From CAVPLU01 sp050012535 (GTDB lineage: Archaea; Thermoproteota; Bathyarchaeia; 40CM-2-53-6): a DNA stretch of 25,972 nucleotides. Shown here one piece after another: positions 8,452 through 16,045 of the stretch. The position numbers and the translations under genes were made by a program. The notes beneath the pieces were generated by a model. It saw only the letters and a list, made by a program, of their open reading frames with translations, did not search any database and had not been told where the DNA came from. The DNA lies in assembly GCA_050012535.1 (NCBI GenBank), contig JBEKGZ010000012.1:1-25972 (forward strand), given 5' to 3'. Each line of letters begins with the position of its first letter. Position 1 is the stretch's first letter.

Positions 8452-8688
8452 CTATGCCTGTTTTGCCGCAACCAGTTCTACTCGTCTCTTCCCTTTCATG
8501 AGACGCGAGACGCGTAGCACACCGTTGATTTCGAGCTTGAGGAGGATGCTGTTGAGTTCACGGAAGCTGATTTCACCGTAGCTCTCCTTGACTTGATCTA
8601 GTAGATCACCGTCGGTGAGCGGCCCTTTGCGTTGCAGAGCCTCAACTACGACTAAGTTGAGGGGGCGAGGCCCCCAGACCTTGTTCAT
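8452..8688 (-). CDS. Small winged-helix DNA-binding protein
   Basis: The 78-aa protein begins with a PLNLVVVEAL helix. A helix-turn-helix-like stretch follows (GPLTDGDLLDQVKESYG, then FRELNSILLKLEINGVLRV), with a basic hairpin (KGKRRVEL) as the wing. This is the common layout of small archaeal winged-helix proteins. The ATG at 8688 has AGGAG just upstream, and the gene starts 20 nt after the cdc48 stop, so the two are probably co-transcribed. It might regulate the cdc48 unit or the downstream reductase, but nothing in the sequence shows its target. Confidence 0.75.
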   Translation of the reverse strand: MNKVWGPRPLNLVVVEALQRKGPLTDGDLLDQVKESYGEISFRELNSILLKLEINGVLRVSRLMKGKRRVELVAAKQA

Positions 8689-8708
8689 CGAACTCTCCTG
8701 GACATGTC

Positions 8709-10889
8709 CTATGAGATAATCGCAGTTGGAACAACCCGCTCTTTTCTGGATCGTTCTGAGAACTGTGAGTAGTAATCTTCCATCTTCTCATTGATGCTGG
8801 GTTTGATCGTTTCCATTGCCTGGTCGAAGTCTTTGCGCGTAACCTCTTTGGCATCTACGCTGTCTCGAAGCGCGGTCATCGCTGCTTCCCTGCAGAGGGC
8901 CTCAACATCTGCTCCAGAGTACCCTTTTGCCTTCTCCGCGATCTCTTGCAAGACCACGTCCTTTGAGAGAGGCATGTCGCGGGCGTGGATTTTGAAGATC
9001 TGCATGAGCGCTCTTGTGTCTGGTGCTGGTACGTCAATCAGCCGATCGAACCTGCCCGGTCTCATGACTGCGGGGTCCAGTATGTCAGGCCTATTGGTCG
9101 CAGCGATTACGACAACGTTCTGGAGTGATTCTATGCCATCCATTTCCGTGAGAAGTTGGCTGATTACACGCTCGGTCGCTCCAGAGTCGGAATACCCCGC
9201 TCCTCTTCTGGGGATAATCGAATCGAGTTCGTCGAAGAAGATTATTGCAGGCGCCGCAGTCCTTGCCTTCCTGAAGACCTCTCTGATTGCTTTCTCAGAT
9301 TCCCCGACCCACTTGGAGAATATTTCCGGTCCCTTAACTGAGATGAAGTTGGCCTCGCTTTCTGTTGCGACAGCGCGTGCGAGCAGGGTCTTGCCACATC
9401 CTGGTGGACCGTAGAGTAATATGCCCCTGGGGGGTTTGATGCCCATCCTCTTGAAGACCTCTGGCTTCTTCAGGGGCCATTCGACCGATTGGACTAGCTC
9501 GTTCTTGATCTTGTCAAGTCCTCCGACTTCTTCCCAATGCACTGATGGTACCTCCACGTAGACTTCCCTCATTGCGGTGGGGGTGATCTCTCTGTACGCG
9601 GACAGGAAGTCGTCTTCCTGCACTACCATTCTATCCAGTATCTCGGGTGGAACTCGTTCCTCCTCTAGATTTATCTCGGGCATGTATCGCCTGAGAGCTT
9701 TCATCGCTGCTTCTCTTGAGAGCGACGAGATGTCAGCTCCCGTGTACCCGTGCGTAATGTCCGAAAGGCGTTTGATATCAACATCTTCAGCGAGCGGCAT
9801 GTTCCTAGTGTGTATTTGCACGATTTCGTTGCGCCCTGCCTTGTCAGGAACGCCTATCTCTATCTCCCGGTCGAACCTCCCAGGACGCCTCAACGCCGGG
9901 TCAATCGCGTTGGGCCTGTTCGTTGCTCCAATGACTATGATGTTGCCTCTAGTTCCCATTCCGTCCATGAGTGAGAGAAGCTGCGCAACAACTCGCCGTT
10001 CAACCTCACCAGTGACTTCTTCACGCTTCGGTGCAATCGCATCCATCTCATCAATGAACACGATGCTCGGCGCGGTCTCCTGTGCCTTCTGAAATATCTC
10101 TCGAAGCCTAGCTTCAGACTCGCCGTAGAATTTCGACATTATCTCTGGCCCGGAGATCACGTAGAAGTTTGCATCAGACTCGTTCGCAACCGCCTTTGCC
10201 AGAAGTGTCTTGCCGCACCCCGGAGGACCGTAGAGGAACACTCCTCTAGGCGGTTCGATGCCAAGCCTCTGGAACAATTCTGGATGTCGGAGAGGAAGCT
10301 CGACCATCTCTCTGATGCGTTGTATCTCTTCATGAAGGCCCCCGATGTCTTCGTAGGTGATCATCGAGATGCCTTTTTTCTCCGGTGTCGGCTCGCTGAG
10401 GACTTGTACGTGGCTTGTCTCAAGTATCTTCACCGGGCCGTGCGGTCTGGTCCGCGTAACTACGAGCGGGACCGCGCTTCCGAATATGGATAGCAGAGTC
10501 ATGTCGCCTTCAACGAACGGCATGTCCATGAATCTGCGTTTCACGAAACTGACGAATTCTTCGTCTACGCTTAGCCTAACGTCGGTGGGAGCGAAGATTA
10601 TCGCCTGGGCCTCTTTGACATCAGCTTTCTTCAGGACTACGTACTCGTTCAGTGCTACGCCCGCGTTTCTTCTGATGAGGCCGTCCATTCGTACGATCTC
10701 TTCACCCTGGTCTTCTGCGTAGGCGGGCCAAGCGACGGCGACTGTCATTTTCTTACCGTGAATCTCTACAAAATCACCCGCAGTGATCGTGAGCTTCTGC
10801 ATCGTCTCGTTGTCTATCCTCACTTTGCCGTGTCCGACGTCTCTTTGCCTTGCGTCGGCTACTCTCAACTGTATGTCTTTTCCAACCAT
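8709..10889 (-). CDS. cdc48: Cdc48/VAT-type double-ring AAA+ ATPase
   Basis: The 726-aa protein is full length for archaeal p97/VAT. Residues 1-165 form the double-psi-barrel N-domain. The first AAA domain has Walker A GPPGCGKT (221-228) and Walker B with Asp280-Glu281. The second has Walker A at 494-501 and Walker B with Asp553-Glu554. Each has the second-region-of-homology arginines (RRPGRFD, MRPGRFD). It unfolds proteins for the proteasome and remodels complexes in the cytoplasm. The C-terminus lacks an HbYX proteasome-docking ending. The ATG at 10889 has only a weak purine-rich stretch directly before it. The promoter lies about 75-120 nt upstream and has a TATA box between two palindromes. 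A winged-helix gene follows on the same strand. Confidence 0.97.
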   Translation of the reverse strand: MVGKDIQLRVADARQRDVGHGKVRIDNETMQKLTITAGDFVEIHGKKMTVAVAWPAYAEDQGEEIVRMDGLIRRNAGVALNEYVVLKKADVKEAQAIIFAPTDVRLSVDEEFVSFVKRRFMDMPFVEGDMTLLSIFGSAVPLVVTRTRPHGPVKILETSHVQVLSEPTPEKKGISMITYEDIGGLHEEIQRIREMVELPLRHPELFQRLGIEPPRGVFLYGPPGCGKTLLAKAVANESDANFYVISGPEIMSKFYGESEARLREIFQKAQETAPSIVFIDEMDAIAPKREEVTGEVERRVVAQLLSLMDGMGTRGNIIVIGATNRPNAIDPALRRPGRFDREIEIGVPDKAGRNEIVQIHTRNMPLAEDVDIKRLSDITHGYTGADISSLSREAAMKALRRYMPEINLEEERVPPEILDRMVVQEDDFLSAYREITPTAMREVYVEVPSVHWEEVGGLDKIKNELVQSVEWPLKKPEVFKRMGIKPPRGILLYGPPGCGKTLLARAVATESEANFISVKGPEIFSKWVGESEKAIREVFRKARTAAPAIIFFDELDSIIPRRGAGYSDSGATERVISQLLTEMDGIESLQNVVVIAATNRPDILDPAVMRPGRFDRLIDVPAPDTRALMQIFKIHARDMPLSKDVVLQEIAEKAKGYSGADVEALCREAAMTALRDSVDAKEVTRKDFDQAMETIKPSINEKMEDYYSQFSERSRKERVVPTAIIS

Positions 10890-10960
10890 CTCTCTTCATT
10901 CCTTGATCTTGATCGTGATCGAGCCCGGCTTTCCCATCGTTGCCGATCTAGCCGGAGCCT

Positions 10961-11007
10961 GTTACTATAGGTAACGGTTCATGGATATAAGCGTTACTTT
11001 TAGTAAC
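10961..11007 (-). promoter_or_regulatory. cdc48 promoter: TATA box between two palindromes
   Basis: On the minus strand a TATA-like GCTTATATCC (TTATAT = plus 10985-10990) lies upstream of cdc48. It sits between two near-identical inverted repeats: GTTACTTTTAGTAAC at 10993-11007 and GTTACTATAGGTAAC at 10961-10975 (plus strand). Their centres are 32 bp apart, about three helical turns. A transcription start about 25 nt from the TATA box would fall inside the downstream palindrome. One copy therefore overlaps the region just upstream of TATA and the other the initiation site. Operator function is inferred. Confidence 0.6.
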
Positions 11008-11012
11008 AAACC

Positions 11013-11279
11013 TCAGGTCCGCCAGACATTGACGACCTGGATCTCACCAACATTCTCCACGGACTTCAGCGCCTCTTCAACCTTGTCCATCTGTCCCTCC
11101 GCATCAGGCATTGCGACCCTAGCAACCAACGCAACAAGCCCAAAAGCTATGGGCTCCTCATCAAACCTCGCAACCGCCGTCCCGGCTGGCAACGCCTTCT
11201 CCACCTTCTTCCTTAGTTCCACAAGGTCAACCGTGGTTTCGGTAGGGAAGATCTTGATTTGTGCAATCACCTTAGCCAA
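11013..11279 (-). CDS. Translation elongation factor aEF-1 beta (EF-1alpha nucleotide exchange factor)
   Basis: The 88-aa protein matches the small archaeal aEF1B. It starts with a beta strand (KVIAQIKIFPTE), then an LRKKVEKALP helix, the conserved EEPIAFGLVAL segment, and the terminal VGEIQVVNV strand that contacts EF-1alpha. It promotes GDP-GTP exchange on aEF-1alpha in the cytoplasm. The start is TTG (11277-11279), 13 nt after the stop of the upstream zinc-ribbon gene, with a GTGA-type site in the gap. The two form a translation-related operon. Confidence 0.92.
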   Translation of the reverse strand: MAKVIAQIKIFPTETTVDLVELRKKVEKALPAGTAVARFDEEPIAFGLVALVARVAMPDAEGQMDKVEEALKSVENVGEIQVVNVWRT

Positions 11280-11292
11280 GCATAGTCACTGC

Positions 11293-11484
11293 CTATGGCC
11301 CAGTGAATCCGCATTTCGCACACTTGTAAGGTCTGCCGAAAGTCCTGCACTTCTCACAACGCCACATGGTGACTTCACCACAATTCGGACAGGGGAAGCG
11401 CACCGCGCCTTCTCCAGGCATTATGGTTCTCGAACACCAAGTGCAGGTGGGCATTCGCACCGTTTTTGTTTCACTCAATTCCAA
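11293..11484 (-). CDS. Zinc-ribbon RNA-binding protein (COG2888 type)
   Basis: The 63-aa protein has four CxxC pairs (CTWC, CPNC, CEKC, CAKC), forming two zinc ribbons. It ends in a CxxCGFTGP-like tail typical of the archaeal 'Zn-ribbon RNA-binding protein involved in translation'. It lies immediately upstream of aEF1B in the same orientation, a translation-linked context. The start is TTG (11482-11484) with AAGAAGGCG directly before it. A minus-strand ATAAATAAA TATA box (plus 11517-11525) would place the transcript start about 10 nt before the start codon. Confidence 0.85.
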   Translation of the reverse strand: MELSETKTVRMPTCTWCSRTIMPGEGAVRFPCPNCGEVTMWRCEKCRTFGRPYKCAKCGFTGP

Positions 11485-11516
11485 CGCCTTCTTTTCCTAC
11501 AGGGCACCCGCCGTCG

Positions 11517-11525
11517 TTTATTTAT
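11517..11525 (-). promoter_or_regulatory. TATA box for the Zn-ribbon/aEF1B operon
   Basis: Minus-strand ATAAATAAA, about 37 nt before the TTG at 11484, is at the distance expected for an archaeal TATA box with a leader of about 10 nt. Positioning is by eye. Confidence 0.5.
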
Positions 11526-11639
11526 CCGTTGCTCGGGCCGCACTGATCCGATCCGCCCACGCGAGACTGTCAACCGAGACTTATTCCGCGGGATAGGATT
11601 GATACTGTAGACCGACAGGCATATCTCGTCGTCTCGCGG

Positions 11640-12101
11640 GTGGCTATTTCTGACCGCTGTAACCTGCTCGCAATAGAGGGTGTGACATGCTTGAAGATCG
11701 ACACCGTCTGCGATTTGAGCAGCTTTAGACGGTTCATGATTGTGAGCACATGTGATTCGTTCATTCCGGACGACTATGTCGGCGATGAGGGCATCTTCCC
11801 CGAGAGGGCTGCAGAGAACGGAACGATGTACGTCGAGGCTGAGGACAAGGAGACCATTGAGCAGGTCAGAGACATAAGATTCACCAGGGTCTCGAACGTG
11901 CTCGGGATCATCTACAACTCGAAGAGCGGAAACACTCATCTAAAATGGAGACAATCCAAAGGCGACCTGGGAAAGCTCACCGGCGAGGCGAGCACGAACA
12001 CGATTGTGAACTTGAGCACGGCGGGCGCATTGAGAGAAGGATACGCCAGGCAATACCGTACGCCGACCGAAGATAACGCCCTAAAGGGGCTAGGAGACTG
12101 A
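11640..12101 (+). CDS. Hypothetical protein, 153 aa
   Basis: I do not recognise this family. The frame has ordinary codon use (frequent GAG, GGC, AAC, ATC) and runs for 153 codons, while the opposite strand gives only a Cys/Arg-rich shadow. The predicted product is soluble. It has a cysteine-containing N-terminal part, an acidic stretch near 56-75 (many Glu/Asp), a VLGIIYNSKSG segment and a hydrophilic C-terminus rich in Lys, Thr and Asn. No membrane segment or signal is seen. GTG 11640 is the first in-frame start; ATG 11736 (codon 33) is an alternative. It is divergent from the Zn-ribbon operon and converges on the Nre gene 22 nt away. Confidence 0.6.
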   Translation: MAISDRCNLLAIEGVTCLKIDTVCDLSSFRRFMIVSTCDSFIPDDYVGDEGIFPERAAENGTMYVEAEDKETIEQVRDIRFTRVSNVLGIIYNSKSGNTHLKWRQSKGDLGKLTGEASTNTIVNLSTAGALREGYARQYRTPTEDNALKGLGD

Positions 12102-12123
12102 CTCGATAGCACGCCGCGAGTTC

Positions 12124-13446
12124 CTAGACGCCAAGATAGCTACTGATTCTTCTCTGGAAGAAAGCCTCTTTCAGCATGTGGCTACTTTGCATCCAGGCTT
12201 TGCGTGGAATACTCAAGTTCGATAAGCCGAACTCCAGCGCCGAGTTGAAGTTGTCGAATCTCCGCGGGTTTCTTGAAAGAGCCGCTCTCACGCTCTCTCT
12301 TACATTCCAGACTCCAACAGGCAGAATGTATCCCGGGTGGATCTCTCTCAGAACCAAAGCTGAACTCTGTCTCCTTTCTTTTGTGAGGTGCTCTGCGATC
12401 GCAAGTCGACAGGCGTAGTAGCAGCCACCGATGCTAGCGTAGGTGGTCCTTCCTTGGTACCCCTCGTGATCGCCCATCATTGCAGGATAGTCCGCGCCTT
12501 CATTCCAGGCCGTCCCAGGGAACCAGGCTTCTATCGACTCGTAACACCATTTCTCGGGCATTAGCATCACAATGTACCGGTTGTCGATATACTGGAAAGT
12601 ATGAACACGGAAGTCGTCTATTGTGGGAAGATGCTTGACCTCATCGAGTATCCGTTCCGACACTGTACTGTCGACGGCGGTTATGCTCCAGCGGGTCGGG
12701 ACAAGCTTCCTTCTTGACCCAATTCCAAACATGCCCATGCTGAGAGCTCTCTGTATCCGGGTGACTTGCACGCCGCTCTCGTGTAGGCCGGCTATCGCGT
12801 CTGCAGCATTCAGATCTCGATCATAGTATGCCTTCTCAACCCGCCTATCCGCCTTGACTCCCCAAGCTTGAAAACTCCTGAGCGGGGCCGAGGGACCGAA
12901 GGGCTGTACCTCATCGCTCAATGTCAGAGGGCCTCCGGGTTTGCTTGCGAATCGAGCTTCCGATTCCGCAGGGGTTGCACTCATGGTGAGCTCTTGGAGG
13001 CGATCTACTATCCCGAAGGGCTCCTGCGCGGTGAATATGCTGACACGAGTCTTTCCCCTGACCAAGGAGTATCGCATATCGACGATCTCCTGTATGGTCT
13101 TGCCGAGCCAAAGCTCAGGCGTATCGAATATCGTCGTGTCCCCGTGGTAGGGGGGTATCAAAGGACCAACAGATACGCGAGGATATCCGAATCTGCCCAC
13201 AAAGACCCCGGGCGGTGTAGAGCCATCTATCACTTCAGAGGAAACAAGGCTGCCGTAGGTTGCTATCGCCCTTGCCTTGGCTAATAGCGGACAAGAGAGC
13301 TTCCCACAGAGCATTCTTCCTCCTCTACAACGCACACAGAGATCCGCAGATGGACCCCGAACCACATGAAGGCCCTTCAGAGTGTCGCGTTGTTGCCCTA
13401 TGCCATCGGATAGGAAGTCGTTGACCCATAGCAGTTCAGAGCTCAA
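12124..13446 (-). CDS. nreA: Archaeal Nre-family DNA repair protein (COG1602)
   Basis: The 440-aa protein has the Nre signature: an N-terminal four-cysteine zinc motif (Cys37, Cys40, Cys47, Cys52, in a CxxC then CGKLSC layout), the VGRFGYPRVSVGPL segment and a long central region. It ends exactly at QRRISSYLGV (431-440), which fits the PIP-box pattern Q-x-x-h-x-x-aromatic-hydrophobic for PCNA binding. Nre proteins take part in archaeal DNA damage tolerance and interact with PCNA. The likely start is TTG 13444-13446 with only a weak upstream site. It is divergent from FEN1, another PCNA client, across a 168-bp gap. The choice between NreA and NreB is uncertain. Confidence 0.9.
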   Translation of the reverse strand: MSSELLWVNDFLSDGIGQQRDTLKGLHVVRGPSADLCVRCRGGRMLCGKLSCPLLAKARAIATYGSLVSSEVIDGSTPPGVFVGRFGYPRVSVGPLIPPYHGDTTIFDTPELWLGKTIQEIVDMRYSLVRGKTRVSIFTAQEPFGIVDRLQELTMSATPAESEARFASKPGGPLTLSDEVQPFGPSAPLRSFQAWGVKADRRVEKAYYDRDLNAADAIAGLHESGVQVTRIQRALSMGMFGIGSRRKLVPTRWSITAVDSTVSERILDEVKHLPTIDDFRVHTFQYIDNRYIVMLMPEKWCYESIEAWFPGTAWNEGADYPAMMGDHEGYQGRTTYASIGGCYYACRLAIAEHLTKERRQSSALVLREIHPGYILPVGVWNVRESVRAALSRNPRRFDNFNSALEFGLSNLSIPRKAWMQSSHMLKEAFFQRRISSYLGV

Positions 13447-13495
13447 ATAGGAGCAACCTTGACGGCCCGATCACACATCCATGCATGATGGAGGC

Positions 13496-13505
13496 TATTT
13501 TAAAG
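13496..13505 (-). promoter_or_regulatory. TATA box, probably for the Nre gene
   Basis: The AT-rich TATTTTAAAG (plus strand) reads CTTTAAAATA on the minus strand. It lies about 50 nt before the Nre TTG, compatible with a leader of about 25 nt. On the plus strand it would give FEN1 a leader near 85 nt, which is less typical. Confidence 0.45.
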
Positions 13506-13614
13506 TGCAAGAGATAGGTGAAATTGATGGTCATTCCTTCGACGCCCCCTACCCGTAAGACACTCGCAACAGCCTTTACCGAGTCTGAGCAAGATTTCGA
13601 TTGAGGCTGGTGCT

Positions 13615-14649
13615 TTGGGGGTAGACCTAGGCGAAGTCTTGCACAAGCGGAAGATCCTTTTGGATGACCTATCGGGCAAAAGCCTAGCCGTCGACGCATA
13701 CAATACCCTATACCAGTTTCTTGCAATAATCAGACAGCCTGATGGCACACCCCTAATGGATAGACAGAGGAGAGTAACGAGTCACCTCAGCGGAATCCTC
13801 TATAGGACTGCGAATTTGGTCGAGAAGGGAATCCGAATCGCCTACGTCTTTGACGGACAGCCACCTGAATTGAAGGAGATGGAGATCAAACGTCGGCGGA
13901 AGGTCAGAGAAGAGGCGACCGTGAAATACGAAGCTGCACTCAAGGCCGGAAGCACTGAGGATGCAAGAAAGTACGCCCAGGCCACTGCAACAGTAAAAGA
14001 GCTCATGATCGAAGATTCGAAGAGACTACTCAAGGGTCTGGGTATCCCATGGGTTCAAGCCCCCTCTGAAGGCGAAGCACAAGCGGCCCACATGGCCCTC
14101 AAAGGCGACGTCTGGGCTGCAGCATCTCAAGACCACGATTCTCTGCTGTTTGGAGCACCACGCATGGTAAAGAATCTCACCATGTCCGGAAGAAGAAAAC
14201 TCCCCAACAAGCAGGCATACATCGAAATCGAACCTGAAATCATCGAACTCGCTGAGACCCTCGCTGATCTGGGCCTCACTCGTGAGCAACTAGTGGACGT
14301 GGGGATACTCATCGGCACTGACTACAATCCCGACGGCATCAAAGGGATTGGACCTAAGACCGCATTGAAATTGGTTAAGGAATTTGGGGACATCACAACA
14401 ATTGCAGCTCGAACTGCCGATCTTGAACTGCCTGAGAATGTCAACAGGATCAAAGAATTCTTTCTGAGGCCGGATGTCAGGTCTGATTGCACACTCAACT
14501 GGACAAAACCGAACGTCAACGAGGTAGTGGACTTCCTCTGCAAGGAACGAGATTTCAGCGAGGACCGCGTTAGAAAGGCTCTGGACAGAATGGAAGCGGG
14601 CATAACAAGGCCAGCAACGAAACCCACACTCGATCGCTATTTCGGCTAA
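13615..14649 (+). CDS. fen: Flap endonuclease 1
   Basis: The 344-aa structure-specific nuclease removes 5' flaps in Okazaki-fragment maturation and repair. It begins MGVDLGEVL as the family does, from TTG 13615 with GAGG 8-9 nt upstream. Metal-ligand acidic residues are all present: Asp27, Asp80 (VFDGQPP), Glu152 and Glu154 (SEGEAQ), Asp173 and Asp175 (SQDHDSLLFG), and Asp236 (GTDYN). The helix-hairpin-helix GIKGIGPKTAL follows at 241-251. The protein ends TLDRYFG, the PCNA-binding C-terminus typical of FEN1. It is divergent from the Nre gene and convergent with pcm. Confidence 0.97.
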   Translation: MGVDLGEVLHKRKILLDDLSGKSLAVDAYNTLYQFLAIIRQPDGTPLMDRQRRVTSHLSGILYRTANLVEKGIRIAYVFDGQPPELKEMEIKRRRKVREEATVKYEAALKAGSTEDARKYAQATATVKELMIEDSKRLLKGLGIPWVQAPSEGEAQAAHMALKGDVWAAASQDHDSLLFGAPRMVKNLTMSGRRKLPNKQAYIEIEPEIIELAETLADLGLTREQLVDVGILIGTDYNPDGIKGIGPKTALKLVKEFGDITTIAARTADLELPENVNRIKEFFLRPDVRSDCTLNWTKPNVNEVVDFLCKERDFSEDRVRKALDRMEAGITRPATKPTLDRYFG

Positions 14650-14832
14650 CACTATTCTTTTCCGTGAGCTTGTTTAGGCTTGGCATCCGCTTCCTCATTT
14701 GGTTTCAAACGCCAAACAGATCACATGCCAATTTCAAGGTACGGTAATGACCGACTCGTTCAAACAAACGAACATTCTTTGTGCTATGCCAGATTCTTGC
14801 CATGAACATTGCACGGTCTCAGAAACAAGGCC

Positions 14833-15513
14833 TTACCCACGCCAGCCAAGTCTCCCTCTGAGAGGCACAAATGCAACGCCGCCTAGGTTCTCACGTGTCA
14901 ATTTCCCATCGTCTGCCTTTCTTATGCGAAAGAGTTCTTGAAAGAAGTGCGGTGTTCCAATCGGTATCAGCAGGACGCCGCCCGGGCCAATTTGCTCTTC
15001 CAGCGGAGATGGAATATCGGGAGCGGCGCTCGTCACGATTATCACGTCGTAGGGTCCATGCTCTGAGAGACCGACAGAGGCGTCCCCGTGAACTACGGTG
15101 ACTCTGCTCACATATCCTGCCTTCTTGACGTTGGTTCTCGCGAATTCTGCGAGTTCTTTGATTATCTCAACCGACCAAACATGACCCCATTCGCGTTCTG
15201 ACCGATCGCTGGGAGCGACGACCTCCGCGTAGACGCAACTCATGTACCCGCAACCGCCGCCAACTTCGAGCACTTTCTGGCCCGGCTTCATTTCAGCATA
15301 CTCGCAGAATAGGGCCGTCATGTGCAGGGCGCTTGTTGTCTGTCCATGGCCGATGGGAAGCGGTGAGTCAACATACGCGTACGGCATTTCTTCAGTTCGC
15401 AGGAACAGTTCGCGGGGAACTGTCATCATCGCACGAGCGACGCGGTTGTCGTGTAGAACTCCTTCTGATCGAAGCGCCTCGACCGCTCTTCTCCGCTCCT
15501 CAGAGAAGTCCAT
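14833..15513 (-). CDS. pcm: Protein-L-isoaspartate O-methyltransferase
   Basis: This SAM-dependent enzyme (226 aa from this start) repairs isoaspartyl residues in aged proteins. It has the N-terminal helix region (RVARAMMTVPRELF), the substrate motif PLPIGHGQTTSALHM, SAM motif I VLEVGGGCGYMSC, and the later DVIIVTSAAPDIP and PGGVLLIPIG motifs. The family usually reads TISAPHM and GSGYNAA; here they are TTSALHM and GCGYMSC. ATG 15513 is preferred over GTG 15537. A TATA-like stretch (minus TTTTATTG near 15557-15564) would start transcription around 15535, and relatives begin at the MDF-EERR segment. Divergent from the DUF371 gene. Confidence 0.93.
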   Translation of the reverse strand: MDFSEERRRAVEALRSEGVLHDNRVARAMMTVPRELFLRTEEMPYAYVDSPLPIGHGQTTSALHMTALFCEYAEMKPGQKVLEVGGGCGYMSCVYAEVVAPSDRSEREWGHVWSVEIIKELAEFARTNVKKAGYVSRVTVVHGDASVGLSEHGPYDVIIVTSAAPDIPSPLEEQIGPGGVLLIPIGTPHFFQELFRIRKADDGKLTRENLGGVAFVPLRGRLGWRG

Positions 15514-15605
15514 CAAAGCCTGGCGCCCGATCCACACAGCGCCTAGAGTGGGGCACCAATAAAAGCCTTAGAAGTCATCACAGACGACGGAGGAGCAATA
15601 CCGTC

Positions 15606-16031
15606 GTGCGGATCGCTGAAGTCATCCAAGCCTTGGGACACCCTAAGATCAGTGCGAAGCATCCGACTACATTGGAAATCACGAAGGAGGACCGTCTCAC
15701 GGAGAGGGGAGATTGCATAATCGCCACCTGCGCCTCTAAAGGGTGTGTTGATCTCTCAACTGAGTTCTCGAAGCTGATGAGGAACAACGAGACGCATGTT
15801 ACACTCAGGATGGAGGCAGGAAATCGCATTGAGACGATTCACGGAAGGGGAGACACTAGGCTTACACTCGATCATCCGAGGGATATGGTTGCACGCAAGA
15901 GCAATTATGTCTGTCACAGAACCATTATGATTCTGGCAGACAAGTCCGCCTCGGACTTGGACCGCGAATTAGTCAGGGTTCTGCGCGATCCGCGTACGAG
16001 AATCCGAATCGAACTCGTCGCAGAACTCTAG
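15606..16031 (+). CDS. DUF371 family protein
   Basis: The 141-aa protein fits the archaeal DUF371 pattern as I remember it. Visible segments are an N-terminal EVIQALGHPKISAKHPTTLEITKE stretch read as adjoining parts (residues 4-28), then LTERGDCII, a KGCVDLS segment, LDHPRDMVARKSNYVC, and a terminal KSASDLDRELV helix. The function of the family is not known to me. GTG 15606 is preceded by GGAGGAG with about 10 nt spacing, which decides the start. It converges on trm5 with 14 nt between the stops. Confidence 0.8.
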   Translation: MRIAEVIQALGHPKISAKHPTTLEITKEDRLTERGDCIIATCASKGCVDLSTEFSKLMRNNETHVTLRMEAGNRIETIHGRGDTRLTLDHPRDMVARKSNYVCHRTIMILADKSASDLDRELVRVLRDPRTRIRIELVAEL

Positions 16032-16045
16032 ACCTGTGACCCTGC

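Noticed and set aside
11475..11939. 154-codon minus-strand frame opposite the 153-aa hypothetical protein
   Set aside because: Cys/Arg/His-rich composition typical of a shadow frame; it overlaps the Zn-ribbon start and has poor codon use compared with the plus strand.
13478..13494. CATGCATG palindrome between Nre and FEN1
   Set aside because: Only 8 bp, single copy and weakly extended; expected by chance in a window of this size.
14680..14780. Short hairpins (TTTGG/CCAAA, TCGTT/AACGA) between FEN1 and pcm
   Set aside because: Five-base stems with loose loops and no T-tract; not distinguishable from chance.
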